A stretch of DNA of 64,000 nucleotides from Allomuricauda sp. ARW1Y1 (lineage in GTDB: Bacteria; Bacteroidota; Bacteroidia; Flavobacteriales; Flavobacteriaceae): NCBI RefSeq assembly GCF_013407935.1, contig NZ_JACBZU010000005.1, positions 124,001-188,000 on the forward strand, given 5' to 3'. The notes under the pieces are model-generated. The model saw only the letters and a program-made list of their open reading frames with translations. It was not told where the DNA came from and searched no databases. Shown here piece by piece: positions 44,697 to 52,690 of the stretch. Every line of letters starts with the position of its first letter. Position 1 is the first letter of the stretch. The position numbers and the translations under genes are program-made.

Positions 44697-45158
44697 TTAA
44701 TTAATGGCGAATTGAAGTCCAAAGCCGAATGCGCCAACCTCGTTGTCGCCCACATCGCTAAGTACCACAGAAGGGCGCCAATCAAAATTGATGACAAAGG
44801 GCACCCCATCTACTTTAAAGTCGAGCCCCAAATGCGGACGCAATGCAAAAATATTATCCGAATTCTTGATAAAAATAATACTGGGACCAACCCCAGCGTA
44901 CCAGCGCAATCCCTTTGCCCTAAAAAATTCCTTGTGATAGGAGTACAAAAAGGTTGCAATGGTGGCATTGTCCTCAAAGCCCAAATCTCCCTGGCCAACA
45001 TGGTTATCGGAAAAAAAGTATTTTCCAGTGGCCCCGAAAAAAGTGGCGTCATCATAAAGGTCAATCCCCAATCCCAGAGCGGCCCGATAATTGGTTTGGG
45101 CCTTTACCGCCAAATGTCCAAGCATTCCAAGTGCAAAAACTAAAAGTAATTTTCTCAT
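44697..45158 (-). CDS. Small outer-membrane beta-barrel-like protein
   Basis: The 153-residue protein has a signal peptide (about 1-20, ending VKAQ) and about eight predicted beta strands with alternating aromatic residues. The end FGFGLQFAIN looks like a barrel end strand. It is the size of an OmpW/OmpX-type barrel, and I do not recognise the subfamily. It lies downstream of a second small barrel gene on the same strand. Confidence 0.7.
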   Translation of the reverse strand: MRKLLLVFALGMLGHLAVKAQTNYRAALGLGIDLYDDATFFGATGKYFFSDNHVGQGDLGFEDNATIATFLYSYHKEFFRAKGLRWYAGVGPSIIFIKNSDNIFALRPHLGLDFKVDGVPFVINFDWRPSVVLSDVGDNEVGAFGFGLQFAIN

Positions 45159-45227
45159 TTTCTAAACATAATTAATGGTTAATATTCATGGTTTTTTGCA
45201 AGATTTGGGGTTATGAACAGTTACTTT

Positions 45228-45267
45228 TTTACTATCTAAAACAAAAATTTACTATCTAAAACAAAAA
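45228..45267 (-). repeat. Tandem duplication of a 20-base unit at a gene end
   Basis: The unit TTTACTATCTAAAACAAAAA occurs at 45228-45247 and again at 45248-45267. The second copy contains the stop and last codons of the gene at 45256. The first is non-coding. Confidence 0.9.
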
Positions 45268-45780
45268 CAACAATCCCAAGGCGACCATCGAGTAATCGTA
45301 ATCGTCACTGATATTTACATAGGATATATTCAATTCTGTAGTACTACTTATGTTTACGCCCACCATTGGCCTAATGTAAAGTCCCCCAGTATTTCCTTCA
45401 TTTATTCCAATGGCATAGCCCACATCGGCCCCTAGCTTAAAATCGTAGGTAGGATAAAGTCGGAATGCCGCTGCCGCCGGGATATATTGGATATCCGGAA
45501 AATCAACTTCCACTGCAACCGGACCAATATCTTCGGTCGATGTGTTCCCAAAGGCATTCATAAATCCTGTCGCCAAACCTACATCTACCATTTCGGATAC
45601 GGACCAGTGATATCCCAAATCGAGACCCAGCTCAAAATTGGAAAAATCGGAAATATCGCCTAGCGGCACACCAACATGGACTCCCGCTTTAAAACTTGTT
45701 CGGTCCACATGCTGTGCACTGGACGAATAACTGATGGCAACCATCGCTAGAATTGCCATTACAAAGGTTTTTTTACTCAT
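45256..45780 (-). CDS. Outer-membrane beta-barrel protein
   Basis: The 174-residue protein starts at ATG 45780 (MSKKTFVMAIL); a longer frame to 45810 adds non-conserved residues. The signal peptide ends near residue 22 (SSAQ). About eight beta strands follow, with GVHVGVPLGDISDF and a final aromatic strand (MVALGLLFLF). Function unknown. A direct repeat lies about 145-185 bases upstream and may be a regulator site. Confidence 0.72.
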   Translation of the reverse strand: MSKKTFVMAILAMVAISYSSSAQHVDRTSFKAGVHVGVPLGDISDFSNFELGLDLGYHWSVSEMVDVGLATGFMNAFGNTSTEDIGPVAVEVDFPDIQYIPAAAAFRLYPTYDFKLGADVGYAIGINEGNTGGLYIRPMVGVNISSTTELNISYVNISDDYDYSMVALGLLFLF

Positions 45781-45924
45781 GGTTGTATTTTTTCTACCTG
45801 AAAAACGCATGGATGACCAAAAAAGTACCTTTTGTAATATTTTTCCTATAAAATTCTTTCATTCTAAAATGCAGCATGGTTTGCTTGCCGAAAAGTAGCA
45901 AAATAAATCATGTTGGAAGTGGCC

Positions 45925-45963
45925 AATTGACGGATGCCCCTTTTGAATTGACCAATGCCCCTT
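45925..45963 (-). repeat. Phased direct repeat upstream of the barrel gene
   Basis: AATTGACGGATGCCCCTT (45925-45942) and AATTGACCAATGCCCCTT (45946-45963) match at 16 of 18 bases with a 21-base period, two turns of B-DNA. The pair lies 145-183 bases before the ATG of the gene at 45780. It looks like a site for a dimeric regulator. Confidence 0.55.
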
Positions 45964-46066
45964 CCCGATCAACAGAAGGTTTTTTGCAATTAGTTTTATG
46001 GTGTTGATGATAGCTATTCCAGCATGATGAAATCAAAAAATCGCTAGGAATAACCTCACATTTTGA

Positions 46067-47086
46067 TCAGGGTTCAGTTTCCCCCTTTCCATATTCTCTT
46101 TTATAAATACGCACGATTACCAAAAACAGACTGACCAGCAACGGCCCAAAAATCAGACCTATAAATCCAAATAAAGGGATACCCACCAAAACCCCGATCA
46201 AGGTTACAAGTGGGTGAACATCATCGAGTTTTTTAAGGATGTACAATCGAATAAGGTTATCGGTAGATCCTACCACTATGGACCCATATAACAAGACACC
46301 CCAAGCCTGAAAATGATTACCATTGGACAGGGACAACACAAATACGGGTAATGTACCCAATAGGTTACCTACAAAGGGAATCATGGAACCAATGGTGACC
46401 ATAATGGCCCAAAAAAGGGCATTGTCAACACCAAAAATCAGAAAACCTATTAAGGCCACGACCCCTTGTGCAAAAGCGACCAAAGGAATTCCCAAGGTAT
46501 TGGCACGGACAATTTCCCTTACCTCATCCCCGATTATCTTCAAATTATGATTTCCGATAGGTATGTACTCATAAAGCGATTCGTATAACTTTTTTTGATT
46601 GGTGAGCATGTAAAACAATAGAAAGTACATTATGGAAATTGCTATGACCGCGTTAAAAGTACCGCCCGCAAGTCCCTGTAAATTTGAGGTAAGCCATTCC
46701 GTTACCGCAGAGGCATCCACTTGGGAAGTGAGCCTGAATCCTACGTAATCTTCGAGCGTTTGCAATTGGGATTTGATCATGGAGGTTATTTGCTCCGAAT
46801 TTTCCGCGGCCTTACGGATTCTTTTCCCAAGCATAAAAAATGCTCCTGCTATGGGAAGTAGAATGATAAAAAAGGAGGTCAACATTAAAAGAATTGCAGA
46901 CAATGTGGAATTCCATCCCTTGTCCTCCAATTTTTCCATGGGCCTTTTTAAAAGGACAAACAAAGTAATGGTACCTAGAATACCCGAGAAATAGGGAGCA
47001 ATTTCCGAGAAAATCAACCCCGCCATCAAAAGAATCAAGAGAAGGATAAAAATCTGTCGTACTATTTTGGGGGGTATTTGTTTCAT
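46067..47086 (-). CDS. AI-2E family transporter (PerM-like)
   Basis: The 339-residue membrane protein has about eight helices in the AI-2E/PerM layout, including GTLPVFVLSLSNG and a late PLFGFIGLIFGPLLVSLF. Members export diverse solutes; the AI-2 name is historical. A 266-base gap upstream holds no gene. Confidence 0.85.
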   Translation of the reverse strand: MKQIPPKIVRQIFILLLILLMAGLIFSEIAPYFSGILGTITLFVLLKRPMEKLEDKGWNSTLSAILLMLTSFFIILLPIAGAFFMLGKRIRKAAENSEQITSMIKSQLQTLEDYVGFRLTSQVDASAVTEWLTSNLQGLAGGTFNAVIAISIMYFLLFYMLTNQKKLYESLYEYIPIGNHNLKIIGDEVREIVRANTLGIPLVAFAQGVVALIGFLIFGVDNALFWAIMVTIGSMIPFVGNLLGTLPVFVLSLSNGNHFQAWGVLLYGSIVVGSTDNLIRLYILKKLDDVHPLVTLIGVLVGIPLFGFIGLIFGPLLVSLFLVIVRIYKREYGKGETEP

Positions 47087-47265
47087 CTATTATCTGTAGA
47101 TTGTTACGATTGCGCGTGATTGAATCAGTTTAGGTTGATGGGTTTCATTTGTGTAATGACCATCACAAAACATGGCCAAATTGAAAAAACAAACATGATC
47201 AGCTTACCCCATTCAAGGTTTTTATTGCCCTTAAAACTATTTTAAGTTGATTCAGAATATGCTAT

Positions 47266-47283
47266 TGCGTTAACAATTAAAGG
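47266..47283 (+). promoter_or_regulatory. Shared motif TGCGTTAACAATTAAAGG before csbD
   Basis: Sixteen of 18 bases match the motif at 40662. It ends 69 bases before the csbD ATG. It contains the palindrome GTTAAC. Confidence 0.35.
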
Positions 47284-47352
47284 ATTGACGTTAAATAATT
47301 TAAGCTTCACGCCTTAGTTTACTTACAGTATTAATCATTAAAAACAAAACAT

Positions 47353-47538
47353 ATGAATACTGATCAGCTAGAAGGCAAATGGAAACAAGTAAAAGGAAAG
47401 TTTAAACAAAAATATGGGGAGGTAACCGATAACGACCTTTCTTATTCCGAAGGAAAATTCGAAGAGATGCTCGGAAGGGTACAAGAGAAAACAGGAAAAT
47501 CCAAAGAAGCATTAAAAAAGGAAATCGAAAGCTTATAA
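47353..47538 (+). CDS. CsbD family stress protein
   Basis: The 61-residue protein has the CsbD/YjbJ pattern: EGKWKQVKGKFKQKYGEVTDNDL and GRVQEKTGKSKEA. It is cytoplasmic and highly charged. In Bacillus csbD is induced by general stress; the role of the protein is unknown. It is a single-gene unit ended by a strong terminator, with a motif shared with another gene upstream. Confidence 0.9.
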   Translation: MNTDQLEGKWKQVKGKFKQKYGEVTDNDLSYSEGKFEEMLGRVQEKTGKSKEALKKEIESL

Positions 47539-47564
47539 TTCCCTTCCTTTTCTAATAAAAAGTC

Positions 47565-47586
47565 CCCGTCTCGCGACGGGTTTTTT
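47565..47586 (+). terminator. Terminator of csbD
   Basis: CCCGTC and GACGGG pair around TCGC, followed by TTTTTT. It lies 27 bases after the stop codon. Confidence 0.9.
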
Positions 47587-47725
47587 ATTTTAAAATCGAT
47601 TTACCGTTGAACCGAAGAATCTAAGTGAAATAATCATACCTGTATAAGCACAGTTCCATAATCCATTTATCTTTAAACAAAATTGAACTACACAAAAATC
47701 AACCTAAGAGTACCATGGGTTGATA

Positions 47726-47733
47726 TATATTTG
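47726..47733 (+). promoter_or_regulatory. -7 box (TATATTTG) of xerD
   Basis: Exact TAnnTTTG match ending five bases before the ATG at 47739. The predicted start of transcription falls on the start codon. No -33 TTG is seen at the right distance. Confidence 0.45.
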
Positions 47734-47738
47734 TGATG

Positions 47739-48644
47739 ATGAATTGGCAGCAGGCGATTAAGGATTATCAAAATTACTTAAAGATAGAGCGAGGGCTCTC
47801 TCCAAACTCCATTGTGAACTACACCATGGATTTGGAAAAGCTCCAAAGTTATCTGGACGAATACTCCATTGCCGAAAAACCGGTCCATATTCGCAGAGAA
47901 ACAGTTCAAGAATTTATTTACAGCATTGCCAAAGTGGTTACCCCGAGAACGCAGGCCAGGATAATTTCCGGTTTGAAAGGATTCTTCAACTATTTGGTTT
48001 TTGAGGATTACCGGGAAGACAACCCCATGGATTTGATCGAGACCCCAAAAATTGGACGCAAACTTCCAGACACCCTTTCCGAAACAGAAATCAACAGCCT
48101 GATTGCCGCTATCGACCTCTCCAAACCAGAAGGCGAGCGTAACCGGGCGATTATCGAAACCCTGTATGGCTGTGGTCTGCGTGTTTCCGAACTCATCAAC
48201 CTCAAACTATCCGACCTTTATTTTGATGAGGATTTTATCCAAGTGACGGGCAAGGGCAACAAACAGCGCTTTGTTCCCATTAGCGGCATCAACCAGAAAT
48301 ACATCAACATATATCGAAATGAGGTGCGTGTACATTTACCCATTCAAAAGGAACACGAGGATATTGTTTTTTTGAATCGAAGGGGCAAACAGCTAACTCG
48401 TGCCATGATTTTCACTATTGTAAAGCAACTTGCTGAAAAAGTGGGATTGCAGAAAAACATCAGTCCACACACCTTTCGGCATTCCTTTGCGACCCATCTA
48501 CTGGAAAACGGAGCCGATTTGAGGGCCATTCAACAAATGTTGGGCCATGAAAGCATCACCACCACCGAGGTGTACATGCACGTAAACCGTTCACATTTAA
48601 GCAAGGTTCTTAATGAGTTTCATCCAAGGAGAAAAAAAGATTAA
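47739..48644 (+). CDS. xerD: Site-specific tyrosine recombinase XerD
   Basis: XerD acts with XerC at dif to resolve chromosome dimers. The 301-residue protein has the N-terminal SAM-like domain (1-95) and the catalytic domain with Arg in GLRVSEL, Lys in GKGNKQR, HTFRHSFATHLL, GHESITTT, and the nucleophile Tyr in TEVYMHV. Three in-frame starts (47733 GTG, 47736 and 47739 ATG) are possible; 47739 fits the family. Size and sequence are those of a chromosomal XerD, not an element integrase. Confidence 0.93.
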   Translation: MNWQQAIKDYQNYLKIERGLSPNSIVNYTMDLEKLQSYLDEYSIAEKPVHIRRETVQEFIYSIAKVVTPRTQARIISGLKGFFNYLVFEDYREDNPMDLIETPKIGRKLPDTLSETEINSLIAAIDLSKPEGERNRAIIETLYGCGLRVSELINLKLSDLYFDEDFIQVTGKGNKQRFVPISGINQKYINIYRNEVRVHLPIQKEHEDIVFLNRRGKQLTRAMIFTIVKQLAEKVGLQKNISPHTFRHSFATHLLENGADLRAIQQMLGHESITTTEVYMHVNRSHLSKVLNEFHPRRKKD

Positions 48645-49957
48645 TCACGCATTAAGGTATCCTTTTCCACTTTATTCTGTTTTTTAAACGGCCGGATTAT
48701 CAATCGGGCCTCACGATCAAATCGGACATAATTGTAAACCCAATTGATGAAGACCACTACGCGGTTCCTAAAACCGATCAGAAAATACAGGTGGACGAAC
48801 ATCCATACGAACCAAGCGAACACGCCTTGAAATTTAAACTTGGGCAAATCCACAACCGCCTTGTTCCGGCCAACAGTGGCCATGCTTCCTTTATCTTTAT
48901 AAACAAAGGGCTTCATGGATTTACCTTCAACCAGACGCACCAAATTATCCCCTAAATTTCTGCCTTGTTGCATGGCAGGCTGTGCCATCATCGGATGTCC
49001 ATGCGGAAAAGCCTCGGTGGTCATTTGCGCCACATCTCCAATGGCAAAGATATTCTCGAACCCTTCCACTTGGTGAAATTCATTTACCCGCAACCTGTTG
49101 CCATGGCTCAGATAATTGGCCCCATACAAACCTTTCAGACTCACCGCCCTAACTCCTGCCGCCCAAACCAAGGTTTCCGCATCGAAAATGGTGTTGGTAT
49201 TGGTGGTTATCCGTTTGCCATCATAATCGGTGACCCGAATATTTTTCCAAACGTTCACTCCCAATTCCTCCAAAAACTTCTCCGCTTTTCGGGAGGCTAC
49301 TTCGCTCATGGCGGGCAGCAGCCTGTCGCCTGCCTGCACCAAATTGATTTGGGCTCTACGGGTGTCCAGATCGGGATAATCCTTGGGCAGGATTCCTTTT
49401 TTGATTTCGGCCAGGGCCCCGGCAAGTTCCACTCCCGTGGGTCCACCCCCAACGATCACAAAGTTCATAAGGGCATCCCTTTCATGGAGGTCATCCGTTA
49501 AAAGGGCTTGCTCGAAATTCTCTAGGATAAGACTACGTAAGTTTAGCGACTGCGGAATGGTCTTCATGGCCATACCCTTGGCCTCCAATGCTTTGTTTCC
49601 AAAAAAATTGGTTTCGGACCCAGTGGCCACGACCAAATAGTCGTAGGCTATTTCACCGATGTTGGTCTTGACCAGCTTGGCCTCTGTGTTCACCTCTTTG
49701 ACCTGGGCCAATCGAAAATAGAAGTTGGGATATCCCTGCAATACCTTTCGGATAGGGTATGCAATCGAATCCGGTTCCAGCCCTCCAGTGGACACCTGAT
49801 ACAATAAAGGTTGGAAATTGTGGTAATTGTGTTTATCCAACAACACCACCTGTACTTCTTTCTTGCTTAATTTCTTGGCTAGTGCTATGCCTCCAAAACC
49901 GCCGCCTATGATAACGACTCTTGGAAAACTGGATTGAGGAATGTTCATGCTCGACAT
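48641..49957 (-). CDS. ndh: Type II NADH:quinone oxidoreductase (NDH-2)
   Basis: The 438-residue flavoprotein has the FAD site IIGGGFGGI (about 13-21), an ATG motif (VVATGSETN), the NAD site IVGGGPTGVE (about 175), and FAIGDVAQM (about 300). The C-terminal part WFVWMFVHLYFLIGF is the amphipathic or membrane anchor of NDH-2. It passes electrons from NADH to quinone without pumping protons. ATG 49957 is likely the start; its -7 box ends five bases before it. Overlaps xerD by four bases. Confidence 0.9.
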   Translation of the reverse strand: MSSMNIPQSSFPRVVIIGGGFGGIALAKKLSKKEVQVVLLDKHNYHNFQPLLYQVSTGGLEPDSIAYPIRKVLQGYPNFYFRLAQVKEVNTEAKLVKTNIGEIAYDYLVVATGSETNFFGNKALEAKGMAMKTIPQSLNLRSLILENFEQALLTDDLHERDALMNFVIVGGGPTGVELAGALAEIKKGILPKDYPDLDTRRAQINLVQAGDRLLPAMSEVASRKAEKFLEELGVNVWKNIRVTDYDGKRITTNTNTIFDAETLVWAAGVRAVSLKGLYGANYLSHGNRLRVNEFHQVEGFENIFAIGDVAQMTTEAFPHGHPMMAQPAMQQGRNLGDNLVRLVEGKSMKPFVYKDKGSMATVGRNKAVVDLPKFKFQGVFAWFVWMFVHLYFLIGFRNRVVVFINWVYNYVRFDREARLIIRPFKKQNKVEKDTLMRD

Positions 49958-49962
49958 ACCCA

Positions 49963-49970
49963 CAAATTTA
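49963..49970 (-). promoter_or_regulatory. -7 box (TAAATTTG) of the NDH-2 gene
   Basis: Exact TAnnTTTG on the minus strand, ending five bases before ATG 49957. A leaderless or very short leader transcript is predicted. Confidence 0.45.
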
Positions 49971-50013
49971 CGTATTCCGCACTACAGCGACCCATGTCAG
50001 GATGGTTTTTTTG

Positions 50014-50021
50014 TATCTTTA
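50014..50021 (+). promoter_or_regulatory. -7-like box (TATCTTTA) of the M20 hydrolase gene
   Basis: One base off the TAnnTTTG consensus and 27 bases before the ATG at 50049. Confidence 0.35.
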
Positions 50022-50048
50022 GTGTCTAACTCAAAATAACTTCAACCG

Positions 50049-51476
50049 ATGAAAAAACTTCTTCCCTTGGGTGCCCTATTACTACTATGCACCTTGTCCG
50101 TTAATGCCCAAAAAAAGAAGAATGATGTCCTAAAACAATTGGACGCAAAAGCTGAGACCTATAGCGAAATTGCCCACACTATCTGGGGTCTTGCCGAAAT
50201 GGGCTATTTGGAGGAAAAGAGTTCAGCACTATTGCAGGAGACCCTTGCTGCCGAAGGTTTTTCCATAGAAAAAGGAATTGCCGGGATTCCAACGGCATTT
50301 GTGGCCGAATATGGTTCTGGGTATCCTGTCATCGGAATATTGGGGGAATATGATGCCCTACCCGGACTGTCGCAAGAGGCGGTTCCAGAAAAAAAATCTG
50401 CTGGTGGAGAAGCTGGGCATGCCTGTGGCCATCACCTGTTCGGAACCGCATCCACAGCTGCTGCCATTTCCGTAAAGGATTGGATGAAAGCGAATAACAT
50501 AAAGGGAACCATCCGCTTTTATGGATGCCCTGCCGAGGAAGGGGGCTCTGGAAAAGTATATATGGTGCGCGAAGGTGTTTTTGATGATGTGGATGTAGCC
50601 TTGCACTGGCACCCAAGTTCCGCAAATGCAGCAAGTGCAGGTGCCGCTTTGGCCAATAAATCGGCCAAATTCAGATTCTATGGCATTTCAGCCCATGCGG
50701 CAGCAGCACCACAAATGGGTCGTTCTGCATTGGATGGTGTGGAGGCTATGAACTATATGGTGAACATGATGCGAGAGCATGTACCGGAAGATGCCAGAAT
50801 CCACTATGTGATAACCGAAGGCGGCGAGGCGCCCAACGTTGTGCCCGATTTTGCCGAAGTATATTACTATGCGAGACACAATACCAGAGATGTGGTAGTC
50901 GATATCTTTGATAGAATGGTAAAAGCCGCTGAAGGTGCTGCTTTGGGTACAGGTACCACCATGGAATACGAAATGATCGGAGGAACCCACGAACTGCTTC
51001 CCAACCTTACTTTGCAAAAAATGATGCACGACAATCTGGTAAAGGTTGGCGGTGTTACCTATAACGAGGAAGAAAAGGCCTTTGCTGAAAAAATATCGAA
51101 AAGCTTGGGCAACAAAACGCTTAATATGGAAATGGCAGAAACCGTGCAACCATACAAAGAAACAGCAGAAGCGTTTGGCTCTACCGATGTCGGTGATGTT
51201 AGCTATACAGTACCCACTGCCGGGCTGGGAGCCGCCACTTGGGTGCCAGGTACACCTGCACACAGTTGGCAAGCAGTCGCAGCTGGAGGCATGAGCATTG
51301 GTTCCAAAGGAATGATGGTCGCCGCAAAAACAATTGCATTAACGGCTATGGATATTTTTGAAAACCCCAAAACAGTGGAAGCGGCCAAAAAGGAATTGGA
51401 AGAGCGAAGGGGAAAAGACTTCAAATACGTACCTATGCTGGGCAATAGACCCCCTGCATTGGATTATCGAAAATAG
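50049..51476 (+). CDS. Exported M20 family amidohydrolase (AbgB-like)
   Basis: The 475-residue protein has a signal peptide (about 1-20, LSVNAQ). Zinc ligands are in GHACGHHLFG (about 124-133), CPAEEGGSGK (about 160) and VALHWHP (about 180), as in AbgB-type amidohydrolases. A dimerisation domain lies at about 205-320. AbgB cleaves p-aminobenzoyl-glutamate; the substrate here is unknown. Export is the odd point, since AbgB is cytoplasmic. Confidence 0.88.
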   Translation: MKKLLPLGALLLLCTLSVNAQKKKNDVLKQLDAKAETYSEIAHTIWGLAEMGYLEEKSSALLQETLAAEGFSIEKGIAGIPTAFVAEYGSGYPVIGILGEYDALPGLSQEAVPEKKSAGGEAGHACGHHLFGTASTAAAISVKDWMKANNIKGTIRFYGCPAEEGGSGKVYMVREGVFDDVDVALHWHPSSANAASAGAALANKSAKFRFYGISAHAAAAPQMGRSALDGVEAMNYMVNMMREHVPEDARIHYVITEGGEAPNVVPDFAEVYYYARHNTRDVVVDIFDRMVKAAEGAALGTGTTMEYEMIGGTHELLPNLTLQKMMHDNLVKVGGVTYNEEEKAFAEKISKSLGNKTLNMEMAETVQPYKETAEAFGSTDVGDVSYTVPTAGLGAATWVPGTPAHSWQAVAAGGMSIGSKGMMVAAKTIALTAMDIFENPKTVEAAKKELEERRGKDFKYVPMLGNRPPALDYRK

Positions 51477-51490
51477 TTTTTGGGAATCCT

Positions 51491-51522
51491 TGTAACAAAT
51501 TAGCAGTTGGATATACTAATAG
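51491..51522 (+). promoter_or_regulatory. Candidate ECF-type promoter of the sigma gene at 51549
   Basis: TGTAAC (51491-51496) is followed after exactly 16 bases by ATACTAATAG (51513-51522). Its counterpart at 29027 has the same arrangement. Both precede sigma factor genes, which suggests autoregulation or cross-control. Confidence 0.5.
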
Positions 51523-51548
51523 GTAAAGCAAACTCACCAACCATTTAA

Positions 51549-52043
51549 GTGAACAAGGAACTGGAACATCGTTTTGTGACGGAACTTGAGGACAATCAGA
51601 ACATTGTCCATAAGGTGTGTAGCCTATATACCAACGACAAGGATTCCCACCAAGATTTGTTCCAAGAGATTACCATACAGTTATGGAAGGCGTACCCAAA
51701 GTTTCGTGGCGATGCCAAATTCAGTACATGGATGTACCGTGTTGCATTGAACACCGCCATTACCTTGTACCGAAAATCCAAAAAAAGGGTGAGGACCCAA
51801 GATTTTGATTCGGTACTCTACAAAATCAAGGCCAAAGAGTACGACGATACGGAGGAACGCCAATTAAAACTCATGTACGATGCCATTAAACAGCTTGGCG
51901 ACATCGATAAAGCATTGGTGTTTCTCTATCTGGAGGACAAAGACTATTCCGAAATAGCCGAAACCTTGGGTATAACAGAAGTGAATGCGAGAGTGAAGAT
52001 GAGCAGAGTGAAAACAAAATTAAAAACAATTCTAAATCCGTGA
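51549..52043 (+). CDS. RNA polymerase sigma factor, ECF family
   Basis: The 164-residue protein has sigma region 2 (HQDLFQEITIQLWKAYPKFRGD, FSTWMYRVALNTA) and region 4 (YSEIAETLGITEVNARVKMSRVKTKL). The start is GTG at 51549 (MNKELEHRF). It is followed directly by a four-helix membrane protein rather than a typical single-helix anti-sigma. The target regulon is unknown; no surface protein genes follow. Confidence 0.9.
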   Translation: MNKELEHRFVTELEDNQNIVHKVCSLYTNDKDSHQDLFQEITIQLWKAYPKFRGDAKFSTWMYRVALNTAITLYRKSKKRVRTQDFDSVLYKIKAKEYDDTEERQLKLMYDAIKQLGDIDKALVFLYLEDKDYSEIAETLGITEVNARVKMSRVKTKLKTILNP

Positions 52044-52045
52044 TT

Positions 52046-52690
52046 ATGTTGGATGAACTGGAGCTCTTGAAAAAGGATTGGCAGAAGCGGGAGGCAGACC
52101 TTCCCAAGTTGTCTTATGAGCAGATTTACCCGATGATGAAGAAAAAATCATCATCCATAGTAAAGTGGATTTTTTATATCAGTATCATAGAATTTGTGTT
52201 CTGGGCGGGCATCAATATCATTTTCAGTGGCCCAGAGACCATGCAGGAATTAAAGGACATGCACATCTACAAAGTGGTCATGCTGCTAAATGTCTTCAAC
52301 TACGCCATCATCCTTTACTTTATCTATAAGTTCTATACCAATTACCGAAAAATTTCCTTTACAGATTCATCCAGGGTCATGATGCGGACCATTTTAAAGG
52401 TAAAACGCACGGTGACCCAATATGTATGGTTCAACCTCATCATCTTTACCGTAAGTGCCATTATCTACGGATACGGTGTCCTGCTGTACACTCCGGAGGG
52501 TCAAGAAATCGTCCAGGCTGCGGCACAGGATGGGGACAGCACCGAGTTTTGGGCATTGATCATTATTACCTCCATTGCCCTTACGGCTGTAGGGCTCTTC
52601 ATCATCTGGCTGTTCTACAAATTACTATATGGAATTTTACTGAAAAAGCTGAGAAAAAACTACAACGAACTTAAACGTCTGGAAGTCTAA
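52046..52690 (+). CDS. Membrane protein partner of the ECF sigma factor
   Basis: The 214-residue protein has a soluble N-terminal part of about 35 residues ending KKKSSS, then four membrane helices (about 39-60, 77-97, 127-147, 177-199). The N-terminal part could bind the sigma factor, as membrane anti-sigma factors do. ATG 52046 is the likely start; a GTG at 52040 overlapping the sigma stop is also possible. The 3' end overlaps the convergent acyltransferase by four bases. Confidence 0.65.
   Translation: MLDELELLKKDWQKREADLPKLSYEQIYPMMKKKSSSIVKWIFYISIIEFVFWAGINIIFSGPETMQELKDMHIYKVVMLLNVFNYAIILYFIYKFYTNYRKISFTDSSRVMMRTILKVKRTVTQYVWFNLIIFTVSAIIYGYGVLLYTPEGQEIVQAAAQDGDSTEFWALIIITSIALTAVGLFIIWLFYKLLYGILLKKLRKNYNELKRLEV

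Noticed and set aside
47739..48644. Tyrosine recombinase as sign of a mobile element
   Set aside because: Sequence and length fit chromosomal XerD. There are no flanking att repeats, cargo or excisionase.
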